Positions 1 through 8,473 of a stretch of 56,491 nt of DNA are shown one piece after another. Under the pieces are notes generated by a model. It did not search any database and was not told where the DNA came from. It saw only the letters and a program-made list of their open reading frames with translations. Every line of letters begins with the position of its first letter. The first letter of the stretch is position 1. The translations under genes were made by a program, and so were the position numbers. The stretch is from Desulfurococcaceae archaeon (GTDB taxonomy: Archaea > Thermoproteota > Thermoprotei_A > Sulfolobales > Desulfurococcaceae): contig JAGDWI010000001.1 of assembly GCA_023269825.1 (NCBI GenBank), forward strand, positions 1 to 56,491, given 5' to 3'.

Positions 1-215
1 GGTTGTCCTGGTGGGCAACGCCGGGCAGCCACGCCGCAGGGGGTAACCGCTGAAAGCATCTAAGCGGGAAACCCTCCCCGAGAAGAGGCGGCCTTCCGCC
101 GGGGCTTTGCCTCGGCGGTACGGGCTCCCGTAGAAGACGGGGTTGATGGGGCGGGGGTGTGAGCTCCGAGGGGGTTTCCCCGAGGGGTTCAGCCCGCCGC
201 TCCCAATCGCCCGAA
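1..215 (+). rRNA. 23S ribosomal RNA, 3' end (partial)
   Basis: The first ~215 bases are G+C-rich and carry the conserved archaeal LSU 3' domain text, including the stretch around 46-75 (GGTAACCGCTGAAAGCATC then AAGCGGGAA), and end in a terminal segment around 201-213. The gene starts outside the window. The exact mature 3' end cannot be fixed by eye. The G-rich tract at 226-240 is probably part of the precursor processing stem. No 5S rRNA or tRNA follows; the next feature is a protein gene. Confidence 0.93.
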
Positions 216-316
216 TGCTACAGTTTGCCCGGGGGCGGGTTGCTGTTCATGATTGTTGATCCCGTGGGTTTGTGTATAGACCTGGATGCAGGGCTCCTCT
301 GTAGCGCTTTGATTTA

Positions 317-325
317 CTTATAAAT
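317..325 (+). promoter_or_regulatory. TATA box upstream of the UbiA-family gene
   Basis: CTTATAAAT lies about 34-42 bases before the TTG start at 359, the usual place for an archaeal TATA element serving a short-leader transcript. It shows that the prenyltransferase gene has its own promoter after the rRNA. A GGTG ribosome-binding motif follows at about 349-352. Confidence 0.6.
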
Positions 326-358
326 TCTCCTCGTTAATCCTATTTCTTGGTGTAGTGC

Positions 359-1198
359 TTGACTATTAGAGCATACTTGGAGTTAATGCGTATACCTAAC
401 TCTGTTTTAAGCGGGTTCGGTGCATTATTCTCTGTACTAGTCTACTCTAATTACTGCGCTGAAGCATTAACGCTGATAGTTGCATATGTAACAGGGTTCA
501 CTGTTACAGCTGCCTCAATGATAGTGAACGACATAGTTGACTTAAAAGTTGACACTGTGAATAAACCATGGAAGCCTTTGCCGAGGGGAGAAGCAAGCGT
601 TGAGAAATCGAGGGTACTCGCAGTAGCACTAGTAGCCTTAGCGATAATTGTTAACGCGTTTCACAGCGCTCAAACACTCCTAGTGACAATAATATACTCA
701 GCGATAGGTTTAACTTACAGCTACTTGAGAAACAAGGCGTGGAGCCACCTCCTAGTAGCAGCATCAACCACGGGCCCAATAATATATGGTTACATAGCGG
801 CGGGAGCACCAGTCGAGAACCTATGCTTCACAGCAATATTCACATCAACAATATTCACAGTGACGCTTGGAAGAGAATTCCTCAAAGCAATACAAGACCA
901 TGAAGGAGACAGGAGACACGGCTACAGGACAATAGCTACAACACTAGGAGTAGAGAAAGCAGCGAAAACAATGCTAGCAACAGGTTTAACAGGCTCAGCA
1001 ATGGGTGCACTAACCACGCTAACAGAGACGAGCACAGCGTACAAAGCACTAATTACACTAGCAGCAGCAATCTATGCTTACAGCGTGCACAAGGCATACA
1101 GAGAGAGAAACAACGAGAAAACACTCGAGAAGGCGAGGAGAAACACGCTGATAGCAATGTACACTGGAATAGTGGCCTTCTGGCTCAGCAGAATATGA
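359..1198 (+). CDS. UbiA-family prenyltransferase, probable digeranylgeranylglyceryl phosphate synthase
   Basis: A 279-residue polytopic membrane protein of the UbiA superfamily. The first Asp-rich motif is N57-D58-x-x-D61-x-x-x-D65, and the second is around residues 172-184 with D180 and D184. These are the two Mg-prenyl-diphosphate sites of the family. In archaea this protein adds the second geranylgeranyl chain to geranylgeranylglyceryl phosphate, making the core ether lipid. The length is normal. The start is TTG with GGTG about 7 bases upstream. It ends one base before the convergent PAP2 gene. Another UbiA substrate cannot be excluded, but most crenarchaea carry this lipid enzyme. Confidence 0.85.
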   Translation: MTIRAYLELMRIPNSVLSGFGALFSVLVYSNYCAEALTLIVAYVTGFTVTAASMIVNDIVDLKVDTVNKPWKPLPRGEASVEKSRVLAVALVALAIIVNAFHSAQTLLVTIIYSAIGLTYSYLRNKAWSHLLVAASTTGPIIYGYIAAGAPVENLCFTAIFTSTIFTVTLGREFLKAIQDHEGDRRHGYRTIATTLGVEKAAKTMLATGLTGSAMGALTTLTETSTAYKALITLAAAIYAYSVHKAYRERNNEKTLEKARRNTLIAMYTGIVAFWLSRI

Positions 1199-1199
1199 G

Positions 1200-2048
1200 T
1201 CAAAAACCAAGCCTGCGCAAAAGCAGAGGTAAAACGCCGAGAGCAATGAAACCAGTTGAAGCAAACAATGAAACCCTTACGAGAGGGTGAAAGCCTGTTG
1301 AAGCATAGTGAACTAAGACAAGCAGAGTAGATGCGAGAACAAAACCAGTAAACCTACCGGTTAAACCAAGACCCTTAAACCCCTCGAAGAACCTGAAGAG
1401 AAGATAACAAGCCAGAAGAGAGACACTTAAACCAAGCAAAGCTGAAACAGCTTCAAACTCAACTCCTAACACGAGTAAGTCGTATACACCCGTGAACACA
1501 CTGAACAATAGTAAAACAACACGGGAAACAAACCTAGAACCAGGAGACTTGAAGGCAAAGTAGCATAAAGCACCAGTAATTAAACCAAGAAATAAACCAC
1601 CCACCACATCCACAGCGAAGTGAGCGCGGAGGAAAACCCTACTCAGTGAAACACCAGTAACAATAATTAAACCAAGAAACAATACACTCATCCTCCTATA
1701 AACAAGGATAACCGAGGACCAGAAAGAAGATGAAACCTGCACATGTCCACTGGGGAAACCAGGGCCAGATGCTTCAACCAGTGGGTTAACAGGCCTCGGG
1801 GTGTTAAACAAGTACTTCAAGAAAACATTTAGAGAACCAGATAAAACAATGGATGATAAAACAAGTAAACCAGATAAAAAATCACCCGTGAAAAAGTACA
1901 CGAAAACACCCATAATAAGGTAAAACTCCTCCTCACCCAGCTTAGTCAAGTAAACCCAATAATCAACACTGCCAGTAAACAAAGCAGCAAGCAGTAAAAC
2001 CAAAACCAGTAAGCTACCCGTAACAGCGAGTAAATCAGTGAACCTCAT
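1200..2048 (-). CDS. PAP2-family membrane phosphatase
   Basis: A polytopic membrane protein with the three-part type 2 phosphatidic acid phosphatase signature: K-x6-RP (in KYLFNTPRP), then PSGH, then SR-x5-H-x3-D (in SRVFLRAHFAVD). The family dephosphorylates lipid phosphates or isoprenyl diphosphates at the membrane surface, so a role in polyprenyl-phosphate recycling is reasonable but inferred. I chose the ATG at 2048 because GGTGAT sits 4-9 bases upstream; a GTG at 2066 would add six residues. It is convergent with the UbiA-family gene with one base between them. The C-terminal ~100 residues are further predicted membrane segments. Confidence 0.85.
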   Translation of the reverse strand: MRFTDLLAVTGSLLVLVLLLAALFTGSVDYWVYLTKLGEEEFYLIMGVFVYFFTGDFLSGLLVLSSIVLSGSLNVFLKYLFNTPRPVNPLVEASGPGFPSGHVQVSSSFWSSVILVYRRMSVLFLGLIIVTGVSLSRVFLRAHFAVDVVGGLFLGLITGALCYFAFKSPGSRFVSRVVLLLFSVFTGVYDLLVLGVEFEAVSALLGLSVSLLACYLLFRFFEGFKGLGLTGRFTGFVLASTLLVLVHYASTGFHPLVRVSLFASTGFIALGVLPLLLRRLGF

Positions 2049-2099
2049 ACAAATCACCGAGAACACTAAATATAAGCACCGAGAAATATATATATAAAA

Positions 2100-2156
2100 A
2101 CAAGTGATGAATCGACGGTAAACAGAGCAGTGATGAACGTTTCCCCAAGCTGATTA
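2100..2156 (+). ncRNA. C/D-box guide sRNA candidate
   Basis: Box C GTGATGA (2104-2110), a 12-base guide, a degenerate D' CAGA (2123-2126), a 3-base spacer, C' GTGATGA (2130-2136), a 13-base guide and box D CTGA (2150-2153). Two perfect C motifs with 12-13 base guides and total length ~50 match archaeal box C/D RNAs, which direct 2'-O-methylation. By the D+5 rule the D guide would methylate the fifth base of a target reading CTTGGGGAAACG; the target is not known to me. AAATATAAGC at 2068-2077 could be its TATA element. It sits between divergently oriented genes. Confidence 0.68.
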
Positions 2157-2283
2157 ACCCCCCTATAGACCCAGCGAGCGCGCGCACACGTGAACCCTAG
2201 ACAATGATCACTTAACCCAAAACCATAAATTAGGGAAACAATAGTTTAAACCCCAATACCATTAAATAAAACACGGTGGTTCA

Positions 2284-3033
2284 TTGAGGATTTTAATAAT
2301 ATCAGATATACATGGAAACATGGATGCACTGAGAGCAATCCTAGACAATGCTGAAAAATACGATTACCTATGGGTACTAGGAGACCTAGTTGACTACGGG
2401 CCAGAACCACACTTAGTTATAGACGCAGTGAGAGAGATGAAACCAGACTTAGTCATCATGGGTAACCACGATTACGCAGTAGCGTACAACACGGACTGCA
2501 AGTGCGCGGTTGAAATGCACGAGCTAAGCGTTTACACAAGGTTCAACATATCATATAGGTTGCTTACATCAAGTCAAGTAAACTGGCTTAAAACACTGAG
2601 ACACGTGGCTAAAATAGAGGATTCAAATAGGAGGATCTACATAGTCCACGGAGCACCGGCAAACCCCCTCTATGGCTACTTAAAGCCGAATCAGCCGCTG
2701 AGCCGAATCGAGGAAATGCTCACAGAGCCTAGTAGCCCATATTCACTGAAGCGAAAACTCGTGGAAGCAGACTACGTTATAGTCGGCCACACGCATATAC
2801 CAATGAAACTAGAAGTCAAGGGGATCAAAGTATGTAATCCAGGGAGCGTGGGTCAACCAAGAGACGGAGACCCGAGGGCATCATACGCAATACTAGACAC
2901 TGAAAAAGGAGAATTCACAGTGCACAGAGTTAAATACAACGTTGAAAGAGTCGTGGAGAAACTAAAGGAACTAAAAGTAGATACAGCAGTGCTCAAGAAA
3001 CTGGAAACCATACTCATGAAGGGAATACAGTAG
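2284..3033 (+). CDS. Metallophosphoesterase, YfcE/MJ0936-like
   Basis: A 249-residue calcineurin-like phosphoesterase. All metal-binding motifs are present: D8-x-H10, GD at 33-34, GNHD 60-63, VHG 121-123 and GHTH 168-171. The small soluble archaeal members hydrolyse phosphodiesters or phosphomonoesters with Mn or Ni; the natural substrate is unknown. The TTG start is set by GGTGGT, three bases upstream. Its last 20 bases overlap the 3' end of the convergent gene at 3014-3715. Confidence 0.85.
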   Translation: MRILIISDIHGNMDALRAILDNAEKYDYLWVLGDLVDYGPEPHLVIDAVREMKPDLVIMGNHDYAVAYNTDCKCAVEMHELSVYTRFNISYRLLTSSQVNWLKTLRHVAKIEDSNRRIYIVHGAPANPLYGYLKPNQPLSRIEEMLTEPSSPYSLKRKLVEADYVIVGHTHIPMKLEVKGIKVCNPGSVGQPRDGDPRASYAILDTEKGEFTVHRVKYNVERVVEKLKELKVDTAVLKKLETILMKGIQ

Positions 3034-3715
3034 AGTTAGATAAGTAATCTGCAATCTCCCCACTGCAAGCAGTTATAAAACCCAAGTACCTACTATTAAT
3101 CCTCAATTTATCGTATACTTCAGTTAAACTACCACTATGTAGAACCAGGTCCCCAAGGTACTCAACAACCCACTTAATCAACTCCTCCAACCCGCAACTC
3201 CACTCGACAACACCAGCTCTCACGAGAAACAAGAGCTCCAGTGGAGACGGAGTAAAATCCTCTACTCTAACCACGTGGTCAAAGCGAACTCCACGCTTAC
3301 GGAGGAGAACATACTCCTTGAAATCATCAATAACTAGTACACCGCTCCAAGAACACGGGGCACTTGGTTTAACCTCGCTCGGTAAAACACTCACCCACTC
3401 CAAGGGATCAATTTTGTTGAATACACGTGCTTTGTAAACTAGTGCAAGGATCTTAATGACAACGTCGATAGCCTCCTCGAAGGATCCAAGCTCGCTGTAA
3501 CACACGCAGCGAGAACAACTCCTCAAAGCAACTAGTAGAGGCTCCCAGACCCTAATATAGCTACTAAACCAGCTCGGCAAACTATCCACGAGAGCAGGGT
3601 TAACGCAGACTTCAACTGGGAGAGGCAAGTACACATCTACATATGCGCGTTCAACTAAATCAGCTAGTAGCCTGAAACTCCTCTCGTGGAAAGGAGCCAG
3701 TAACAGTGTCCTCAA
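3014..3715 (-). CDS. Hypothetical protein
   Basis: A 233-residue soluble-looking protein that I do not recognise. It is rich in Val and Leu and has several Cys pairs (C-S-R-C-V-C around residues 67-72, two more in the middle). It has no signal peptide or clear membrane helix. The start is TTG with GGTGGT just upstream, the same arrangement as its neighbour, which supports it as a real gene. The 3' end overlaps the phosphoesterase gene by 20 bases. No function is proposed. Confidence 0.6.
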   Translation of the reverse strand: MRTLLLAPFHERSFRLLADLVERAYVDVYLPLPVEVCVNPALVDSLPSWFSSYIRVWEPLLVALRSCSRCVCYSELGSFEEAIDVVIKILALVYKARVFNKIDPLEWVSVLPSEVKPSAPCSWSGVLVIDDFKEYVLLRKRGVRFDHVVRVEDFTPSPLELLFLVRAGVVEWSCGLEELIKWVVEYLGDLVLHSGSLTEVYDKLRINSRYLGFITACSGEIADYLSNSTVFPS

Positions 3716-4190
3716 ACACGACCACCAAGCCCCCCACGTATAAAAGCTGGTATTAAACCCATATTACTTTAAGCCACAGTAACCTCTCCTCCCCATTAGT
3801 TTTCTCTGGGATGCGGAAAGAGGTCTCGGCGGATTTTAAGCCATATTGGATCCCAGTATTGGAGTTAAACAACTCTTTATTTTCAACCATGACTTCGGGA
3901 CATCACTCTCTGCAAATACATGTATTCTCGCTATTCCCAAGTATACATAGTGTTCTCTCCCACTGAATCCAACGAGTTTCCCCATACATTGTATATACAT
4001 GGATCTTATTGTCAGCCGAGAACCAATAAGAATTCGCAGACAGATTGAAGTCGCCAGATTGATGTAATAATGTAGAGACTGAACACTATAGTTAGCGTTT
4101 TTCAGATACCTGTTCACAGCAGTGATCCTGTAACTAGATTATAATGGTGCGTGGTATTATGGACACCACGTACCTCTCTAAAAACTTTAT
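3716..4190. other. Intergenic region without a convincing gene
   Basis: About 475 bases between two minus-strand genes. A 93-codon minus-strand frame (3836-4117) is open, but it has no ribosome-binding motif, no recognisable domain and an unlikely composition, so I do not call it. The right end holds an inverted repeat at 4146-4174. No tRNA or C/D signature was seen. Confidence 0.5.
4146..4174. repeat. Inverted repeat downstream of the beta-helix gene
   Basis: GGTGCGTGGT (4146-4155) and ACCACGTACC (4165-4174) can form a 10-bp stem (one G.T pair) around a 9-base loop. It starts 17 bases past the stop codon of the minus-strand gene at 4191, so in its transcript it would be a 3'-UTR hairpin. 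It could stabilise or help end the message. Archaeal terminators are usually U-tracts rather than hairpins, so the role is open. Confidence 0.5.
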
Positions 4191-5717
4191 TTAACCTACT
4201 TGACTACGGTTTCTCCGTGCTCGCAGCAGTATGAATACTATAACCAGTATGAAGACCACTCCTATAGATGATATCACTATGTATTGAGTGTTCATTACTC
4301 CACTTGTTTCCTGTGTTGTAGAGCTTGTGTAGACTCCGGGACTAGTTATTTGTGTACTGGTTTGAGTTTTACTCCACTTTGTCTCCACCTGAGTTGTATT
4401 CTGTGGAGGAGTTATTGTTCGTGGTGGTTGAGTAATAGTCGTAGTTGATGGTGTTTGATACGGGTTAACTAGTGGTCGTGCTAGTGGGTATTTATCCAGG
4501 ATTTCTAACCCAGTAGTTGTTGCTATATGGTATGGTGCATCAGTTATTCCATCTCCATCATTATCCGGTGCTTTATTATAAGACCAGTAGTTTCCAAGTT
4601 TATGCGTCTCGTTCTCAAGGTACCATTGGTTTTTACCCGACTCATCAGCTGCCTCGTAGTTGTAGCAGTACCAGAATGTGTTCCCATACACTAAATTATC
4701 ACCCGTGTACTTCGAAAGGTAAACCCCCACGTTCCCCGTCATATTTATTAAGTTAAATGCTATCGTATTACCATATCCTGACTCAACGTTTACTCCTCTA
4801 CCACCTGTTAATGCATTATTTAGTACCATGTTTCCATTGCCAGTTAACTCTATGGCGTGCCCGCCTGAGGATATAGTGTTTTTAATTATCACGTTGTTTT
4901 CCTTCGTTACTACTATACCTGTTCCACTAGAGCTTATAGTATTATTCTCTACTATTACTCCACGTGCTCCAAGAGCTATACCTCCCCCACCTGTAATTAT
5001 ATTATTGCTGATTGTGTGGTGGTCTCCATCGAGGTATATCCCAGTTGACTTGCCACCGATGTAGTTGTTTTTAATGGCATATCCAGTAGACCACAGTGAA
5101 CTAGAGACAGCGGTGTCTCCAGTAATCCTGTTGAATTCCAAGTCTAGGTAATTGCAGGGTGCTACTGCTAGTCCACCGGATTCTACCTCGCTGTAGAATA
5201 TGGCTAGATCCTTGCAGGCACCAAATATACCAGTCTGCCCACTCTTTATCCTACTATACTCTATTAACGTCCCGGATATCTCGTGATCTACTGTTCCCAA
5301 TTGTACTGCATCCTTGTAGCTCTCAATGATCACGCCTACTAGGTTTGTATTATTGCCCATGATCTTCAGGGCTGTTGAAGAGCCCGTGGATTCTTCTAGT
5401 ATTATCTTCAACGAGCTTATTCTCACGTTGTCAGCGTCTACCACGACACTGCCCTTTACAACTACTGTCTGATTGCTTTCACCCATTATCGTAAGGGGCT
5501 TTGTTGCCTTGAATCCACTGTAAACTCCGGCTTTAACGATGATAATGTCCCCAGGTAATGCATGGTCTACGGCTAACTGTATAGTGGTGTAGTCTTCAGG
5601 AACCCTTATAACTGATGCACTCGTTATCAATACATTTTGATACAATAGGAGCATTGTAGACAATAGGATTATCAATAGTGGAGTACCTATTATTTTTAGC
5701 TCATTCAGTAACTTCAC
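4191..5717 (-). CDS. Secreted right-handed beta-helix (NosD-like) protein with C-terminal membrane anchor
   Basis: 508 residues. An N-terminal hydrophobic segment (~12-36) looks like a signal or anchor. Residues ~45-400 are repeated short turns rich in Asn, Gly, Ile and Val, of the pectin-lyase/NosD parallel beta-helix type. A Thr/Ser/Pro/Gln-rich linker (~420-470) and a C-terminal helix followed by R-A-R-R-N-R complete it. This is the layout of archaeal surface proteins anchored through the C terminus. Some family members bind or cleave polysaccharides; no catalytic site is evident. The start is GTG close behind a TATA box (5747-5757), fitting a nearly leaderless transcript. Confidence 0.8.
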   Translation of the reverse strand: MKLLNELKIIGTPLLIILLSTMLLLYQNVLITSASVIRVPEDYTTIQLAVDHALPGDIIIVKAGVYSGFKATKPLTIMGESNQTVVVKGSVVVDADNVRISSLKIILEESTGSSTALKIMGNNTNLVGVIIESYKDAVQLGTVDHEISGTLIEYSRIKSGQTGIFGACKDLAIFYSEVESGGLAVAPCNYLDLEFNRITGDTAVSSSLWSTGYAIKNNYIGGKSTGIYLDGDHHTISNNIITGGGGIALGARGVIVENNTISSSGTGIVVTKENNVIIKNTISSGGHAIELTGNGNMVLNNALTGGRGVNVESGYGNTIAFNLINMTGNVGVYLSKYTGDNLVYGNTFWYCYNYEAADESGKNQWYLENETHKLGNYWSYNKAPDNDGDGITDAPYHIATTTGLEILDKYPLARPLVNPYQTPSTTTITQPPRTITPPQNTTQVETKWSKTQTSTQITSPGVYTSSTTQETSGVMNTQYIVISSIGVVFILVIVFILLRARRNRSQVG

Positions 5718-5746
5718 CTCAGATAACTATCGCTTTGGGTAAACCA

Positions 5747-5757
5747 GTTTATAAATC
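5747..5757 (-). promoter_or_regulatory. TATA box of the beta-helix gene
   Basis: On the minus strand GATTTATAAAC lies 30-40 bases before the GTG start at 5717. This is a standard archaeal TATA element and spacing for a transcript with almost no leader. Confidence 0.6.
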
Positions 5758-5865
5758 TATGCATACAAATGGAAACATCCAATTGATCTATTCTATTCAC
5801 TACCCGCTAAACTCCATGCAGGTGATTCTCATTAACTGAAAAATACTTCTAAGGTGGAGAAAATG

Positions 5866-6315
5866 TTACTTATAGATAATTATTTTCACGCGTCCTTTTC
5901 TCGCATCTACTCTCACTTTTTCAGGGTCTACTTTGAATGGTAGCTCTATGACTTCTCGATACTCGTGGAATCTTGTTTCACCACCACGACCTGTGACTCC
6001 ATGAAATACCACTTCCTCCCTAAGTTTCGCCCTAATGTACATGTAGTTTTCTCGGAATTTAACTTCTATTGTCTTCTCATCTGCTTTCGGTAGGTCTATG
6101 AATACTTCTATGTAGGGGCCTCGATCTCTAATACTGTATAGTGGCCTAAGGTATCCTTCATGGTGCCACATAGGTCTCAACGTGTCCTCTACTTGTTTCA
6201 ACTCCTCTCTGAAAGTTCTTAGCGCTCTCTCCAGCTCGCTTTCCACATAATCCCTGATCTTCCTCTCCAAGTCCCTCATTCTCTTAATGAACTCGTCGAA
6301 TTCTTCACCATTCAT
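5866..6315 (-). CDS. Hsp20/alpha-crystallin family small heat-shock protein
   Basis: 149 residues. The N-terminal third is a charged helix (residues ~5-48). From about residue 60 comes an alpha-crystallin domain with the strand pattern Y-I-E-V-F-I-D-L-P, a mid-domain turn and the closing G-R-V-K-I motif. These proteins form oligomers that hold unfolding proteins without ATP. The length is normal for an archaeal sHSP, though the C-terminal tail is short. It follows the PAC2-like gene on the same strand by 18 bases, so the two are probably co-transcribed. Confidence 0.85.
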   Translation of the reverse strand: MNGEEFDEFIKRMRDLERKIRDYVESELERALRTFREELKQVEDTLRPMWHHEGYLRPLYSIRDRGPYIEVFIDLPKADEKTIEVKFRENYMYIRAKLREEVVFHGVTGRGGETRFHEYREVIELPFKVDPEKVRVDARKGRVKIIIYK

Positions 6316-6333
6316 CTAAGACACCGTGTTGCT

Positions 6334-7119
6334 CTAAGTATATATTGGAATCGCCTGCTCTACATCCTTCCTCATTTGAGCTAATCCTCGCATAGCGTTC
6401 TTCATAGCATCCCTTGCCTTAATCCTAATCATCTCAGCTTGCTCCAATAACTCCTTGACATCTATAGGTTTATTGATGATTCTCGACACGAATTCAAGGC
6501 TTCTCGCAGCTGCCTCGGGATCAGGGAACTCCAGGTAAGACTCTGTTAGTAGTAGAATAGTGTTTATTCTCGCGTGAATGAGTTCTTTTAGTAATAGCGC
6601 ATAGGCCCCTGCGAGAAACCCGTTTTCAAACGGGGTTGCACTAGTGTTCTTCAATAACTCAATTGCTCTTGGAGTGGTTGCTAAGTAATACGTCTTCAGG
6701 GATTCTAATTCAAACCTATTCTGTGCAGGTAGCCCGGAGGATAAAATCACGTAGTCTACGCCCCGCCTCTCGAGGTAGTCTACGAGGACCCTGGATAATT
6801 GAATTAAACCATGCTGCGGCATTGAAAACTCATTATATACAACGAGGAGGTTTCCACCGGCAAATACCCTAATAGGTGCTCTGAGGAAACCGCCACTAAC
6901 TACAATAATTGGGGGTAGGTATACATATGAATCTATACCTGCAACCTCCCTTAAACCAAGGTTTTTCACAACATGCATAGCACCAATAACTCCAACTAAT
7001 CCAGTATCTGGTAGTGAGACGAGTGCAAAGCTCGGTTTCTCCAGCTCAATGGGGGAGTATTCAATAATGTGGAAGTCTCCAATCCACTCCTCTCTATAAA
7101 CACCACTAGCCGAGTACAT
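6334..7119 (-). CDS. PAC2-family protein (proteasome assembly chaperone-like)
   Basis: About 261 residues of the PAC2 superfamily (COG1938/COG2047 type). Typical features are the early S-L-P-D-T-G-L-V-G segment, the central G-G-x-L-x-V-x-Y strand, and S-S-G-L-P followed by the later glycine-rich loop. Eukaryotic PAC2 helps assemble the proteasome alpha ring; archaeal members bind proteasomal partners but their role is less settled. I start it at the ATG at 7119 because GGTG lies 8-11 bases upstream; GTG at 7131 is an alternative. It is probably in one unit with Hsp20, which suits a protein-quality role. Confidence 0.8.
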   Translation of the reverse strand: MYSASGVYREEWIGDFHIIEYSPIELEKPSFALVSLPDTGLVGVIGAMHVVKNLGLREVAGIDSYVYLPPIIVVSGGFLRAPIRVFAGGNLLVVYNEFSMPQHGLIQLSRVLVDYLERRGVDYVILSSGLPAQNRFELESLKTYYLATTPRAIELLKNTSATPFENGFLAGAYALLLKELIHARINTILLLTESYLEFPDPEAAARSLEFVSRIINKPIDVKELLEQAEMIRIKARDAMKNAMRGLAQMRKDVEQAIPIYT

Positions 7120-7246
7120 GTCATGCACCACTATCTATCATCAAACTCAGCATAATAAACATGTTATTCAATCTTCAAGTCGATATTATAGAGGTACATC
7201 ATGTGATTTAGACTTGAACCTAATCTGCGCTCTGAGGTTCTATGTA

Positions 7247-7296
7247 TCTATATAGTTTTCTTAATGAATATATAGATTATTTAGATGGTCTATATA
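7247..7296. promoter_or_regulatory. Palindromic operator-like array upstream of pstS
   Basis: Three 8-base elements alternate in orientation: TCTATATA (7247-7254), TATATAGA (7269-7276) and TCTATATA (7289-7296). Neighbouring copies are inverted repeats with 14- and 12-base gaps, and their centres are about 22 and 20 bases apart, roughly two helical turns. The last copy also sits where the pstS TATA box should be (39-46 bases before the start), so a bound regulator would compete with the basal factors. The array lies in the divergent gap between the PAC2-like gene and the pst operon. Confidence 0.55.
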
Positions 7297-7334
7297 TTCC
7301 TGATCTAAAATGACTTATATTCACGGGTGTAATA

Positions 7335-8465
7335 ATGAATAGGCGATTAACACTGATAATAATTGCTGTAGTAGCTGTAGTTGTAGTAGGTGTTTTAATC
7401 TCTCAAATTATACCTAGAACTCCATCATCAACAACACCTACAACCGCTACCCCTGCAACTAGTGAAATAAGGGGCCTCATACTACAAGGTGCTGGTGCCT
7501 CTTTTCCATATCCACAGATCTCTGAATGGGCTAGAAGATTCCAGGACAAATATGGTATTCAAGTGGTTTACCAATCTGTGGGTAGTGGTGCTGGACAATC
7601 CATGTTTCTCCAGAAAACAGTTGATTTTGCCGGTAGTGATCCACCTCTATCAAGAGATATGTGGATTCAGTACAAGGAGTCAATAATCCAAGTCCCATGG
7701 TTGTTTGGTCCAGTAGTAATAGTCTACAATATACCAGAACTACCAGGCAACTATAGCCTCAAACTAGATGGCATTGCAGTAGCGAGAATATATAAGGGTG
7801 AAATCACATACTGGAACGATCCATATATAAAAGAGTTGAACCTTGAAGTAGCGGATAAACTACCAAACAAAGAGATCATAGCTGTGCATAGAAGCGATGC
7901 AAGTGGTACAACAGAGATATTCACGACTTTCCTCTATAAGGCATCCATTGGAGTGTGGCCCAGTGAACTAGTAGGAAAAAGCATTAATTGGCCCGTAGAT
8001 GCAACTGGAAGAGGTGTTGGAGGCAAGGGAAATGAGGGTGTGACAAGTGCAGTGGTTCAAACACAGTATTCAATAGGCTACGTTGAGTGGAGTTATGCAA
8101 TTAAAAACAACCTTAGAGTAGCAAGTATTAAGAATGCCGCTGGAAACTTCGTACTCCCCACGATTGAAACTCTACAAGACGCATTGAAGAAAGCTAATAT
8201 TCCATCATCCCCTCTAGACGATTTCAGTGGAATACTTGATAGTGTTATATATGCACCTGGAGAAAAGAGCTACCCTATACTGGGTCCAAGCCACATATTG
8301 ATTTGGCGCGTGCAGGATGACCCTAAGAAAGCTGAGGGATTGAAGCTCTTCTTGAAGTGGGTTGCCGAGGAGGGGTATAACTACATTGTAGAGGGATATA
8401 TAGCTCCACCAGAGAATGTAAGACAACTCCTCCTAAAGGCAACTGAATTGATAACAACCCGGTGA
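7335..8465 (+). CDS. pstS: Phosphate ABC transporter, substrate-binding protein PstS
   Basis: 376 residues. Residues ~5-27 form a membrane anchor followed by a Thr/Pro/Ser linker, as in archaeal surface-tethered binding proteins. The mature part has the PstS phosphate-site motifs: G-A-G-A-S-F-P-Y-P near 52-60, S-V-G-S-G-A-G, and H-R-S-D-A-S-G-T-T. It captures phosphate outside the cell for PstCA. It is the first gene of pstSCAB-phoU, with GGTGTA upstream of the ATG, and its stop overlaps the GGTGAT motif used by pstC. Confidence 0.93.
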   Translation: MNRRLTLIIIAVVAVVVVGVLISQIIPRTPSSTTPTTATPATSEIRGLILQGAGASFPYPQISEWARRFQDKYGIQVVYQSVGSGAGQSMFLQKTVDFAGSDPPLSRDMWIQYKESIIQVPWLFGPVVIVYNIPELPGNYSLKLDGIAVARIYKGEITYWNDPYIKELNLEVADKLPNKEIIAVHRSDASGTTEIFTTFLYKASIGVWPSELVGKSINWPVDATGRGVGGKGNEGVTSAVVQTQYSIGYVEWSYAIKNNLRVASIKNAAGNFVLPTIETLQDALKKANIPSSPLDDFSGILDSVIYAPGEKSYPILGPSHILIWRVQDDPKKAEGLKLFLKWVAEEGYNYIVEGYIAPPENVRQLLLKATELITTR

Positions 8466-8473
8466 TCTGGGGT

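Noticed and set aside
226-260. G-rich stretch after the 23S rRNA as a separate ncRNA
   Set aside because: It is better explained as part of the precursor processing stem; no box motifs or independent promoter are visible.
3836-4117. 93-codon minus-strand open frame
   Set aside because: It has no ribosome-binding motif, no recognisable domain and an odd composition; the region is more likely non-coding.
4517-5064. Plus-strand frames over the beta-helix gene
   Set aside because: They are antisense to a clear coding region, have no ribosome-binding motif and have poor composition.
7138-7180. CTGA next to TGATGA on the minus strand upstream of the PAC2-like gene
   Set aside because: There is no box C or D at the outer positions, so it is probably chance.
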